Origin: Aaosphaeria pasadenensis
Taxonomy: Eukaryota; Ascomycota; Dothideomycetes; Pleosporales
DNA: 64,000 nt
Assembly (NCBI GenBank): GCA_022813625.1
Contig: JAKLMB010000010.1
Span: 868,001-932,000 of the forward strand
Reading direction: 5' to 3'
The notes under the pieces were generated by a model. It worked only from the letters and a program-made list of their open reading frames with translations, did not search any database and had not been told where the DNA came from. Positions 12,071 to 24,122 of this stretch are shown here, one piece after another (the first letter of the stretch is position 1; each line of letters opens with the position of its first letter). Position numbers and translations under genes: made by a program.

Positions 12071-15000
12071 GTTGGTGAGTAGCTGAATGTCAATTGCAGT
12101 CTTCTAGATCATAAATTCGCAGGAAGAAACCTTTATATACAACGCGCGCCCTTTCATTGACACTTTGGACCGAAGCTACTATCATCGCAATTACCCTATG
12201 TGATGTGAATCCTTCAAAATGTTGTCGTCGCTGTTCATTTGATGATTGGATAAGCGGTACGGCATGTCGGTCTAATGGAGGATCTCACCCGAGATTACTT
12301 ATAAACCAGCGGCCATGTACGAAGCGAACCCTCCGAGGGTCAACATTCAACGTACAAAATCGATCCAAGTCACCTAGAACAGCTAGTATAGCCATTTAAA
12401 CCTCTCAATAACATCCTATAACGCTTAGTCTGTTGTGTCTATACAGTAGCTTGCATCGCAAAATTTGTCTTGACCAGATGTGATTTGGTGCTTATTTTCA
12501 CGCGTCATTTTCTATAGCGGCTTGCATGGGGCGTAAGATTGATCATTGCGACATTCTCCACGAACGTATTTCTGACGGCCCTCTGCCACTGTTTACCTTT
12601 AAAAACGGGATGTTGGTCTAGCTTTGTCGATTTGAGCCGTTAGATTAACACACTTCTCCGCAGACAGAGTCCATGTCATAAACAACACGCGTGTCTGAAA
12701 TGAACCCAAGGGACCAATTTCATCCGTTTTGGTGCGAGTGCCTTCCGTATTCACCAGAAATCAATGTCGTCCCCATTGGCCTACGGGGTAGTCCTCCTGG
12801 ACGTATGAATCGCGACGGGCGAAGTGCTGAAGACCTCCACAAAGGCGTCTGGCTATGCGCTCGATGCTATTCCGAGGCCCGTGGCGGACAGTAGAGATAG
12901 TTCCGAGAGAAGACTAAGTCGTCAGCAGGACTCGCGATTCTCTTCAGTGAAGGGAGCAAGGTGCATTGATCGAGGCTGAGATAGGTCCGTGACAGGAACA
13001 ACCCTCGCATTTCTCTAGAATCGCAGTCACGTCTCTGTAGCATGTTTGCAAGGCAGTTTCACTGAGCCGCCGGACGTTCCTGTACTAGAAAGACGCAGGA
13101 GAAGTAGAAGTGTGCTGAGTATTCTGGCTCGCATTTCTGCGATCAAAATGTGCACGAGAGCGCTACATGATACTGCGCAAATAAGGTGTACTCCTCAAAG
13201 GGATGGTGATAACGATTCTAAGTTGAATTGAACAGTGGAAAGATCGTCGGCGATACTTCGTGGGACCTTTGTTTCTGGATATGATGAGGCGATAGTTTGT
13301 TTTGGATTCGCTACATGCCTGCTACTCAATATCCCTTGGCTGTTCCTAGATACTGCATGTCAGTGAATTCAGGGAGCAGATCAATATCTCTGCTACATTG
13401 CAGCGGTTGGGAAGCGCTATGAAGAGGCATCAGAGGGCTTCTATATGATCGCATGCCTCTGACGGGTCCAATAACCATCTATACCTACCTGCATCTGGAC
13501 CTGTAGCGGAAAATAAAACACATGCAAGCCACATAGTGGCCTGCAGTAAAGAGGACCCACCCGCTGCGTAAGGGTTCGGTATTCTGGTGATAGCTTGCAT
13601 GTGGCCGCTTAATGGGCGGTTCGTGGAGGATTTTGGACTAGCAGACTCGACCCCTTGCGGGAGAGTTATATTTCAGACGGTCAAACATGCAGGCATATCA
13701 ACAACCTCATCTCTGCTGTCTCCTGAGGACTGCCTCCTGGAGTTGTCGGCGCTTCTCGAGTACAAGAGAGTGGCTGGGCGGTATGGAGCCAATCAAAATC
13801 ACCAATACAAGCCTATGAGATGGAGTTCGGCGCGTGCTTGGAACCTTGCCAGTGTCGAAGCGAACAAACGGGATGGGGTAATTAATACAGCAACAGCCTT
13901 GCGGTTTTGGTGTTATTGGTAAAACGGCCACAGAAAATGCGTTCTTTCTAGAAGCCGGTCTTCGACCAGACACGTGCCCGACTGCTGAATCCTCAATCTT
14001 ACTACACCTCGACTTTGGCCAAGAGTGTCCGTATTTCAAACGGGTGCAAACAGATGCTGCGCGAAAGGATGCATGTGCTGCGGGCTGTCATTGGTCAGTC
14101 AGATTGCAAGGCACATTTTGCGACGGGGCGAACCGCGCTGGTCTTTCGACATGGCCAATAAGCCAAAGTCCGCCATATTTCCCCACCACAACCCCCTTGG
14201 GGACGAAGGAGTATAAGGCACTCTGAATCACATAGATGTAACCTTTTACGAGGACGCGGCGTAAGAGAAGGCGCTGTCGTCAGGCTGCCAGGATCTCGAC
14301 TACTGTGTATGTCAAGTATTCGTACGAGGATCCGAATGTCAGCTTCCTCGGTGATCGCTACAAGACAAAGGCTTGCGGAGGGAAAGAGATGGAGATGTAG
14401 ATGGACATAACTACAACTTAGAGAGACCGAGAGAATGAGCTATGGGCTGTTCAATAAAGATACAACAATTGAGGCGTTGATGATGTCGATGGTAACGGAC
14501 AAGTAGTCGTGGGTTTACAGTTGGGATGACAGGGTTCGGTGCGCCAAAATAGGCCTAGCGCTCGGTGTTCATCAATCGACGGGCATACGTAGGCATGTAG
14601 AGCAGTACACTATCCTTTTCAATCCCCGACACCATCACGATTACGACTTACAGATTCGCCAAATGAGTGTTAATCAAGCGAAAATCCATTGCTCTATCTC
14701 GCCGAGCGGCTCTTACAGACCCCTCCATCACAGCAGTCTCTCATACCTCGGCTGCTTTTCCCACTCCTACGTCCCCCATTGACACCCTTCCCTACACCAC
14801 TTCATGGTTTTACGCGGCATTCGGACACTGGCAGAGCTTTGCCATACTTATTGGCCACTGGATAATCTTCGTGGTCCTCCATTATGATGCTGCAGCAAAT
14901 CCGAGATCCCCTACTAGATGTGTGACTGCTATCGTGAGCCGTGAGGTCGGCTAGCTAGATCATGACAGCATTGTTGTCAATATTGACCTTTCGTGTTGGT

Positions 15001-15095
15001 AATTGATGGTAACCGTCATAATATACGGATCTGGCACTAGCCAAAATTCTATACATATACACAAATAATCCAGGGCATAGGTGGAGTTCTACCGC
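12071..15095. other. Gene-poor region
   Basis: Three kilobases hold no frame I can link to a family. The longest are about 100 codons without splice or codon-bias support. A 64-codon frame from an ATG at 12700 has paired cysteines (WCECL, CARCY) but no other support. I see no terminal repeats or transposase motifs. Confidence 0.5.
12131..12139 (-). promoter_or_regulatory. TATA-like element upstream of the carboxylesterase
   Basis: On the minus strand this reads TATATAAAG, about 60 bp before the esterase start codon. Spacing and sequence fit a core promoter TATA box. Confidence 0.4.
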
Positions 15096-15571
15096 CTACC
15101 GAGCAAGGCCACTCGATGATGTGGGATTGAGGCTTTGCCAATTTAGCCCCCGGTCTCCACGTTTTTGACCGTATTCGATCACACGGCTCTTAGCATCCCA
15201 TAGGTCGGCTCCGCCGCTTTGCAAAAGTTGGCCTCCACCTAGATGCGTCAATTCCGGGAAGTAATCAAGGATCCCATCCTCCGGAGATGGAAGGGCAAGA
15301 TAACTGTTCATACTACTGCTCATATCTGGCGTGAATCCCAGCGTGCGACTGTCCTGAAGCAACAGGTCCTATCTACACGCAGTATCCCTCCCAGTTCTCC
15401 ACCAGACGGTCTACTTACGAGTGTTTACAATCACTGGTCACCATCGCAGGATAGACTGGGATTCAGAGTTGCTGACGAACCCCGGTATAAGTATACCATC
15501 AGAGAGGTAGCCGCGGTCCCAGTCTGGAACGGACAACCCTGGTCTGTTTTGTAGAGACATCTTGTCCGTCC
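15096..15571 (-). CDS. Possible small hypothetical gene
   Basis: On the minus strand a clean ATG context begins MSLQNRPGLSVPDWDRGYL near 15560 and stays open about 40 codons. Further downstream, in another frame, a stretch of about 85 codons ends with a stop at 15096 (GFTPDMSSSMNSYLALPSPE, then QSLNPTSSSGLAR). The composition is protein-like. GTAAGT and TAG signals lie between the two parts, but I could not find a splice pair that joins them cleanly. The N-terminal limit is approximate. It could be a small real gene, a degraded one, or chance. No family recognised. Confidence 0.25.
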
Positions 15572-15969
15572 GCCACACTGCGTCTTGCGACTACCAGTCT
15601 GACGGACCGCCCGATTCTGTTAAGGTCAAACGAAGGTTGAGACGATTGTAACGGGAAGATCAAACTGTTGTACCTGCAGGACTTCAGCGACTACCTCCTC
15701 TGCGCGTCTAGGAGTCTTGCCTTTCAATATCGCAAAGACTCATTAAGACCCCATTCCCACGACCGCGTGGTCGATTGTAGCTCGACTGACGAGCTATCGT
15801 TGTTCGCCGCCGTTCGCCGCAACGCCGAGCCACGTGTATCCACCTCGTGTGCGCCCAGCAGCGAGCATCCAAATCCTACGCCATCATCATACTAGTGGAC
15901 CAACTTCCACTTGTCCCTTGACTCCCAAACACATTAAGAGCCCATCGCGCCAGTCCTGGAGATGCGCCC

Positions 15970-17664
15970 ATGGAACTCCCTCTAAGACTTCCACCTCCGG
16001 TACGTTGTTCGGTATGAACATTATCTTCAACAACTAACATTTCACCTAGGGTGTCTCCGCGAATTTCGATAACCCCGAATTTCTTGGAACACCTGTAATT
16101 GTAGTTGCTCCCATTGCTCTGTTTCTCATCATCTTCTCAGCAGCTGGCCGCGTTTACTCGCGTGTCATCGTTTTCGGCAAATGGCGTTTCGAAGAATGTA
16201 CGTACATGGCGAAGTTTTTGGTGGTTCCTTCATACTAATAGTCTTTAGATATCTTCTGCCTCACTTGCGTACGTTCGATGTGAAAGTATCTCCAATCAGC
16301 AGTCACTAATCCTGTGCAGGCACTATGTGTTGCTGTCACATGCTTCTCAATTGCCAGTAAGTGGATGAGCTCTACCATGCCAATCTCCTTACTAACAAGT
16401 GCAAAGTCGTAGAAGGTCCTAATGGACACCACTCATGGGATATCGTGCGGACAGAGGTGTCTAAGAGTGATGTTCAGGTTCGTTTCGAGGACTATTCAAC
16501 AGTATGATGCCCACTAATGCATTCACAGAGCCTGATGTCGTTCTGGATTACCCTCGGTCCTGTTTTTTGGCTTCTCAAACTTAATCTGTTCATGTTCATT
16601 CTGAACATATTCGATAATGTTCGGTGGTTCAAGAGCTGCGTCTACGTTGGCATTATCATCACGGGAATCATTTTCTCCAGTTATACGATTGTCATCACCA
16701 TGTCATGCACCCCGAGGAATGGTACCGACACCATCAATTATCTCCAAGCGCTCAATCGTGCGCAGTGCACATCGCCAAATGGAGCAAACGCAATCATGGC
16801 CAATCTCACCACTGCCTTCAATGCAGCCGCCAATGTCTACATCCTCCTACTTCCGTTCCCTCTAATCTCAACATTGCGATTGACGACTCTCCAAAAGCGT
16901 GGTGTCTATGGCATATATGGGGCCGGGATAATGTAAGTTCTACGTTCCTTTTTGACGAACACTGTTAACGTAGCCTAGACTTTGCATCTGCAGCCTGCTG
17001 GGGGCCATTTATCGAGTCAAGTCCTGGCAAACCAATGATCTGACAGGTGCTCAGATCCCGCACACGGCACTCATGTAAGACTTACCCCCAAAGGCCTTTA
17101 GCAACCAAACACTGATGGCCTACAAGCATAACCGAGATCGCTCTCTCGATCACAATCACGTGCATACCATCTGTGTATGAGACGATTTGCCACTTCACCA
17201 AGCCGGACATCGATGACAGAACAACCCTTGCCACTCCGAAGTTACAGCTCCTCAATAGTGGCAGATCGACCCCACAAGTTGAAAGCCGCGCAACGTGGCG
17301 CAAGACGCATCGCGATATCGAGGAAATCCCCTACCGTGAGAAGCCGACAAGCCATCCCGACCCTACAGTACCTCGCACTCGCATGAAGGCATTGCCAACA
17401 ACGCCTTTCCCTTTGCACTACGACTCCAAACCCTGTTCGCCTACCAGTGAGACATCCTCCAAGACAGATTTGAGCCTCATCCTTTCACAACCCTCTCCGG
17501 CCACGCCAAAAACTCCGCACAGCCCAGGCAGCGTTCACAGCATGCATCTCCCGATTATGCTTTCTCCTCATGCAAGGACATTCGAAAGGCGGAAGAGCAT
17601 GCAGAGCATGGACTTAGAAATCATGCTATCGCCCCGAGCAATGGATCAAGTATTTCTTCGTTAG
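15970..17664 (+). CDS. Fungal rhodopsin-domain seven-TM membrane protein
   Basis: Eight exons (15970-15999, 16050-16197, 16249-16268, 16320-16356, 16407-16477, 16529-16932, 16994-17074, 17127-17664) keep one frame and give 442 residues. Exons 1, 3 and 4 are very short (30, 20 and 37 bp). Hydrophobic segments include TPVIVVAPIALFLIIFSAAG, the FCLTCALCVAVTCFSIAI stretch, FWITLGPVFWLLKLNLFMF, YVGIIITGIIFSSYTIVIT, NVYILLLPFPLISTL, GIYGAGIILLGAIY and ITEIALSITITCI, fitting the fungal rhodopsin-like (PTH11-related) integral membrane family. The last 160 residues form a Ser/Pro-rich cytosolic tail with a repeated LSPxA motif. Such proteins are candidate surface receptors; the ligand is unknown. Confidence 0.85.
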
Positions 17665-18653
17665 TAGCAGCATGGTTTCACGGTTTCTCTTGCATTGGGC
17701 TGGCGCACCGGAAGCTAATACACCAAAGAGTTTCCCTCTGGTTTTTTTTCGCAGCATTTGGGCTGTCATTTTCTTCTGTACATTATCTTTTTCTTCCATT
17801 TTCTATCCATGATACCACGATCATTTGGAGGATGGTTTTTGATTGGCACACAGAGTGTGCTCAATGATACCCCGTAAGCATCAACTTACGATGACTCGGT
17901 CCATGTACAACCTTACGCACGTTCATTAATCATGAAATACCAAAGACATTTTAAAACAATTACCATGCGTAGCTTACGTTGCGCGTGCTTCTACTATCTA
18001 AATCTTGTCAAGTTTCCTCGTGTACTGTTGCCACCAAAATCTCACGCCAGCCTTGCGAATAAGCCTCGCTCGGTGCATAATGCTCAATTGGTTCTGTCAC
18101 AACATGATACTCTCACGATCTTCTTCATTGTAGCAAGAATGCGCGGAGAGATCGGAGATAGAGAGCGGCTTTTGACAAATACGGCAGAGAAGTGGGGTTC
18201 GAACTACGTCAACCACTCAATCTTCCGTCTTCTACATCTACACTTTCAAACCTCCTTCACACTTCTCAATTGCCCCATTAACAGCACGGTTCAACGAGCG
18301 CATTTTGAACATCTATCAAAAGGGTACCGAATCGGAATTCTGAAATCCTAGCCTCGTACCAGCCTTATCGTAAAGGTCGCCACACGCCACAGCAAGTCCG
18401 AACCTCCAAACACGCTAGCCCGCAAACGGACCGCCTCGGGAGTTTCAACATCCAAGTCAATCATTCGTACTAGTTGTTGCAACTGTGCGGAAGGATACCG
18501 AAAGAGAACGATCAATCGCAGAGCCCCATCGACGTCGTAATTGACTGTCGATCCTTGTTGTCACTGCTTGAACATAGTCGGATCCGACGGCTGCACGCAA
18601 GATTACTACACACCCGCAAGAATTGGCAAGAAAGGAGATATTCTGATTACACA
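17665..18653. other. Intergenic region upstream of the SDR gene
   Basis: One kilobase between tandem plus-strand genes. No supported gene. A T-run lies near 17743. Confidence 0.5.
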
Positions 18654-20438
18654 ATGTCCGTCTTCCGTGCCAACGCTCTTGCGCTCATCACAGGTGGCAG
18701 TTCTGGGATCGGATTTGCGGTCGCGCAGCTCTGTCTGAAGCACGGCATGCGTGTTGGTGTCGTCGACATCAACAAAGATACGCTCGAATACGCCAAGGCG
18801 CAATTGCAAGGCAAAGATTCGGATGTGGAGACTTTCCAGGCAGATGTCAGCAAAGAGGACGAATGGAAGACCTTGAAGGGCAAGGTCGAGACGAGGTTCG
18901 GAAGCCCTGTCGATTTCTTGATGTTGAATGCAGGTGTGCAAGTTAAAGGCACGTGGGGCGATGACGCTTATTTCGATAAGGTAAGTCTTCATGCAATTGA
19001 AGAGCGGAATTGTCACGTACGGGCAGTTCCGACGATGAGTTGTGCTACAAAGTCGAAGATGAATGTCACCCACACGTGACTTGCCTCCCCACGGACAATA
19101 AGGATGGCGCAACAGATCGTGCCGCAAAGATCGAATATCAGTAAACCCTGATGTCGTTCTTGATATACGCATGATTCATGATTGATTGGAAGGAGTGACA
19201 AAGTCAATGGGCGATAAGCAATCGACCAAGGATCAACAGAGATTTCTCGCAGAATCATGCTAATGCTTTACTAGACTCTCGCTGTCAATCTCTTTGGCGT
19301 TATCCATGGTCTCAATACCTACGTTCCGTCATTCAAATCTCAAACTTCGAATTCACCATCTGCCATCGTTGTGACTGGTTCGAAGCAGGGAATCACGAAT
19401 CCCCCTGGAAACGCAGCTTACAACGCCTCCAAATCTGCCGTCAAGACCCTGACGGAGCATCTTTCATTCGACCTCAAAGATACCAAGACCTCCGTTCATT
19501 TACTTGTTCCAGGCTGGACTTTTACAGGTTTGGTAGGTTACACTTTCCAATATCTCCTTCTAAAATATTACCTGCATGACGGATACGGGTCATGCAGTTT
19601 CCTTTCCCCTTCCCCCATTCGACCCTGGTACCGGACTCCGGACAAAGTCGCCTAGCAGTTCCCACCACCCTTTCACAACCCCTGCACCCGTTGCCTGCGC
19701 ACCACTACGTGATAGTCTATCCGCAGGTGTTGGTTCTTGTCCCCGCCGATCAAGCTTCCACGTGCGAGGGACCCAACCTTTCGCATCCCCTTAAGAACCC
19801 TGTGTGGTACGCGAGGCCCTTGCGAACTTCTAGTCGTCTTGTGTTTCAAGATGCCCAGACATACGATGGCTGACGATGGCTGAATTGTAACGCACTCGCA
19901 CGACCGTTTTGCTTATCATTTCCCAAGAACCTGGGTTGAAAAGTTCAAAAGGTTCTATTGATTGTCGATCAAATATTCTTTCCTCTTGCCTATTGCGGTT
20001 CTCTGCGCGCCGCCGGTGGTGGCAATTTTCTGATATCTCAATTCACGAAAATGCGTCGCACAGCATACCCCACACCCCAATTTCCCCTCCCCACGTTATC
20101 CTGTTCTCTCCGTGTAGTCTCATCTCATTCATTGGCAAATAACTAACAAAATTTAATCTATCCAGAGCGGAAACGCCCCTGGCTCAGCATCCACCAAACC
20201 CAACGGTGCCTGGCACGCCTCGCAAGTCGCAGACTACATGTACTCCAAGATCGCGGCCAACAAGTTCTACATCCTATGCCCAGACGACGATGTCAGCGAG
20301 GACCTCGATAAGAAACGGATGCTGTGGACCGCGGGCGACCTCGTGAATGGCCGGCCGCCGCTTACCAGGTGGAGAGAGGATTGGAAGGATGAGGCGCAGG
20401 GCTGGATCCAGGGTGCTGATCCGGAGCTGTTGAAGTAG
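18654..20438 (+). CDS. Short-chain dehydrogenase/reductase (SDR) with long introns
   Basis: Exons 18654-18980, 19275-19532 and 20166-20438 join in phase 0 and give 285 residues. Classical SDR signatures are present: the cofactor loop ITGGSSGIGFAVA near residue 12, the VDINKD acidic residue after strand 2 (favouring NAD), LNAGVQ, the Ser of VVTGSKQG, and YNASK with Tyr near 158 and Lys near 162. The C-terminal extension (DYMYSKIAANKFYILCPDDDVSE) is shared by a fungal SDR subgroup. The introns are 294 and 633 bp, much longer than others here, although both have good donors, branch sites (GCTAAT, ACTAAC) and acceptors. The substrate is unknown. Confidence 0.88.
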
Positions 20439-21919
20439 GACCGCGGTTTATTGTGGGGATTATTGGATGGTTGTTGGATGGATCTTAGTATTTGATCTAG
20501 AATGATGGTGATGCAATTAATTTCTTACGATCTGAGATTGAATGCTTAGAAGAAGTGAATGTTGGTGCTGAGGGCCTAGAATAGCTCTTCTGTTAGCGGT
20601 ATTTTCTGCTGTGTAGGGCTGGCCTGGACTAGTTACGGCTGATGTTCTGTCATCACCTCAACCTCAGGCTTATTGTAGGAAATTACGCGGATAGAGACCA
20701 TGTGATTCTAGATTCATACACAGATAATGCCTCAATTGATCGATCCACCAGTTTATTTCAGCGCCATTGCAGTTTTCGTAATCTACAATTTTCCGTAATA
20801 CCTAGTCTGGAGTAATTAATGAAACTAGGCAAAGTAGGTGGTAGTTTTCAAGTTGACTTTTGAAATCCAACAAGTACTCCATTCTTGTGAACCAAGAAAT
20901 AGTTCTACGTGAAGGAGAAAATAAATATCGCGCTTTCCTCAGTAAACATTGAGAATTTAAAAATTCAAACATTACATTGTCATCGTCATACTTACTATAA
21001 AATAATTATGAAGAATATTTATGCTTCTTTAATCTTGGTGATAATAATCCCAAACATCCCGGATTGCGCGAGCGTTGTCTCTCTGGACCATCCTGAGAAT
21101 ATAGACTCGCCATGAATTGAAAGACATGGAAGCGTAGTCGCAGTCTGTTTTCCCCTACGATGTTACTCCATATTATACATGTCCATTCATGATGCGAAGT
21201 CGTCTCGATACTACTGAAGCCTGGAAGCAAACTCTGTCTTACTATGCACCTCGAGTTCAAAGCGTTCGAAATGGAATTATATCATATGAAAGATTTCTGA
21301 TAGTGATAGTGATAGAGCGACTATACATTTGGAGAATCTAGGAGGTATTGAAGATTGCAACCCAGTCCTTTTTGCTCTTCTTCAGTGGTGAGAGCACATC
21401 GTCTGGTAGAGCGAGACATTTCACAAAGTACTAGGCCTAGGGCTTAGATTCCAAAGCATTTTCTTCGCTGCTTTCCTTCATATACTCTTTGATACCAGCA
21501 ATGCTTCCCATGTTGCGACGAGCGATCAACACAGCCTGCAGACTTGGAGTCCTAAGCTAAGTCATTGCTACGGTAGACGTGGGAGCGAAACGGAAATGGT
21601 AATTTCAACATCTTCTACCATTATAGAGGCATAATACTATGTAAAGAAAGGGTTTGCCAGAGAGGGTACTGTTATTTAGTAGCATCATATGTAGACATGT
21701 CGCATTATCAGCGTGCTCAAGATCAAGTGCAATATAAATTAACATTGACCTATATCACTCCCACCTCTTCTTGATCTCTTCGCATAAATGGTATCGTAAA
21801 ATGTTCTTCGAGCGAGATTTAAATACAAGCGGTGACTGGCGGTTTCCCCCCTTCTCCGCGGAAGACAAACCTGAAGATGGCATATTAGACATGAAGGAAA
21901 ACTATAGATAGTCTCTTCA
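20439..21919. other. Convergent intergenic region
   Basis: These 1.5 kb lie between the SDR 3' end and the 3' end of the GH72-like gene. The section 20900-21020 is AT-rich. GATAGT repeats briefly at 21300-21318. No supported gene. Confidence 0.5.
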
Positions 21920-24122
21920 TCAATTTGCCCGTGGAGATCCTCCTGGCCTGTTCAAGAAGCTACTATCCATTGCTGGCATCGCCTCGACAGTCGGCAACTC
22001 AGCTGGCTGCCCTTCATTCCTCGCTATCGGGACTGGTTGTTCCCCGTTCGTCGCCAATGAAGCTGGTAGCTCAGATGTCCTGTTGCCGACCGAACCGGGT
22101 AATTCTGATGTCGCGGCAGTCCCTTCGGATGGTAATTCCGATACCCTCTTGTATGCATACGTGTTGTTGGGATCGGATCCATTGATAGTTGGATCATTCT
22201 TCTCTCCATCTGTTGGTGTGACCAGGGACTTCTTCTTCTGCTTTCGTCTCCATAAGAAGAACAACAAGGCGCCTGCAATAGCTAATACCCCCACTGAGAC
22301 ACCCACCCCTATACCCGCTTTGGCACCAGTACTGAGTCCGTTCGAGCCGCTGTTGCTAGGTGGTGGTGGACTGGTGTTGCCAGCACCGCGGGCAGTTGTC
22401 GTGCGGCTTTGACTGCTAGATGGCTTCAGTTCTACGTTTGTAATAATTTCTCCTTTGCTATCTCGGATCGTGTGTACGAGTGTCGTGACAACAACGTCGA
22501 CCATCTGACCTCTGGTGCCGTTTACTCCATTGCTAATCATCGAGGAAATATGTGGCGGTGCCGTTGGCAATTCCCAGTCAGTAGCGGCTGTGTACGTTGC
22601 TTCACTTCCGAGAGAATCTGTTATCGTAGTGTTGACGAACATATCCCCCTTACATTCGGGCCGGGGAGCCCCCTCAGGCACAACAAAGTTCATACCTGTC
22701 CAACCATCGGTATTCTGGGAGTCGAAGTATGCTTGGAGTATGTCGAATCTCTCCGTTAAGAGTACGTTGCCGTCTGGATCCGTGTTCACCAATCCCCAAT
22801 TCGCCGTTGGGTCGGAGTATTTAACGTTCGTCCATTCCCATCGGACCCCTCCCGACAATGGTCCAGCCGGTTGGAGCATTAAATTACTATAGTCATACAG
22901 GTATGGGGTCTCTTGTAGGGTCTCGTTTGTAACCGTTTGATTTTCGTTCTGTTCATCAGATTATGTCAGATCTGGAAGTCCAATTTGCCCGAGAAAGGCA
23001 CATGAAATTAAGAGACAGCAAGCATACTCACCACTAGACCGTATTGCCCCAAGTATATCGGGACTGTTATGTTTGCTTTGCCTATGTTGCGACGCAATTG
23101 TGTGAATTGATCCTCGCGGTATCTGTGCACGTTGGATTAGAAATGACCGTTTCTCTTTTGCAAAGATCTGGAAATAATTAGGACCTACCCGGTAGCATTT
23201 TTATTGGCAAAATCGATCGATACGAAGGAAAAAAAGTCTACACTAGACATATTGTCCTCCTCGTTGGCTATGTTACACGTGGCATATTGCATGTGGGATA
23301 TCGCAAGGTAATCCCCGTATCTGCGAAGTGGTTAGCGATTGATGCTGATTAGGCAGTGTCTACGTACGCTGCGCTGAAAGATATCCCAACTGGAATTTTA
23401 CGTGTCGCATGGAGCGCCACATATTGTTTTGTATCTCTCACGAGAGACTACTGGTGTTAGTTCAAGAGTCCTCTCTAAAGCACTGAGCTATACACACCCT
23501 AACCATCTTCTGCGCGTCTGCGTAAATCCCTGGATTCTGCCGGAAATTCCGTGGGTACGGGAACGAACCGATTTCTATTCCCAGAAGGTTTTCGTAGTCC
23601 TTGATTGCGTCGATGATCTCGAGAGATTTGCGCATGTTCTCTTCCTTGTATTCGTAGTTCAAGTCTGGCTCGCCACTGAGCAGGAACATAGACCTGAGCA
23701 TGACGACGACGTAAATACCAACAGAGTTGAATATCGAGAAACACATATCATGATCAACCTCCGGATTCAGATCCGTCACACCAATTGTGTTGATGCCCAG
23801 TCTGGACATCAAAGCAGCATCGCGACGACAGTCTTCCTCGTTCCTCAGGGAGTCCATAGCGTAAACGTCTGTTGTCGAATTCGAAGTGAAGTACCTTGCG
23901 ACCTGTCAAATTCGGCAACCCAAATCATTTAGAAATACTGACCATAACCCGTTGATCTGAATTGGCCTTACGTCTTTGTTTACCAGGCTGGCTCCCCGAA
24001 CTGACAAAGGCGACAAGGCTGAACATAGTGGCACGCCCGCTGCCAGAAGCAGAGTCGCGAGAAACCCTCGCTGTAAACTGTTAAGACTTTCTCAAATCGT
24101 TCGTTCAGAGTTATCTTACCAT
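21920..24122 (-). CDS. GH72-like (Gas/Gel) membrane protein without catalytic glutamates
   Basis: Seven exons (24122-24120, 24070-23972, 23902-23498, 23447-23368, 23320-23189, 23122-23032, 22948-21920) give 612 residues. Exon 1 is only the ATG. A signal peptide (RGFLATLLLAAGVPLCSA) is followed by a beta-1,3-glucanosyltransferase fold: EEDCRRDAALMSRLGINTI, CFSIFNSVGIYVVV, SLVRDTKQYVALHATRKIPVG, VDFFSFVSID, SGGVRWEW. Where active enzymes have GNEV (acid/base Glu), this one reads LLGIEIGSFP. Where they have SEYGC (nucleophile), it reads LGQYGL. It is therefore probably a pseudoenzyme or wall-binding protein. Instead of a GPI signal it has one membrane span (VGVSVGVLAIAGALLFFLW), a basic RRKQKKK stop-transfer and a cytosolic tail with repeated SELP. 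Confidence 0.88.

Noticed and set aside
12700..12894. 64-codon frame with WCECL and CARCY pairs
   Set aside because: Short, alone in a gene-poor region, and without supporting promoter, intron or homology evidence. Kept only as a note.
13587..14226. Overlapping frames of about 60-110 codons suggesting a transposon remnant
   Set aside because: No transposase, reverse transcriptase or integrase motif and no terminal repeats were found.
18185..18215. GGTTCGAAC word like a tRNA T-loop
   Set aside because: The flanking bases do not form the T-stem on either strand, and no acceptor stem or anticodon arm could be drawn.
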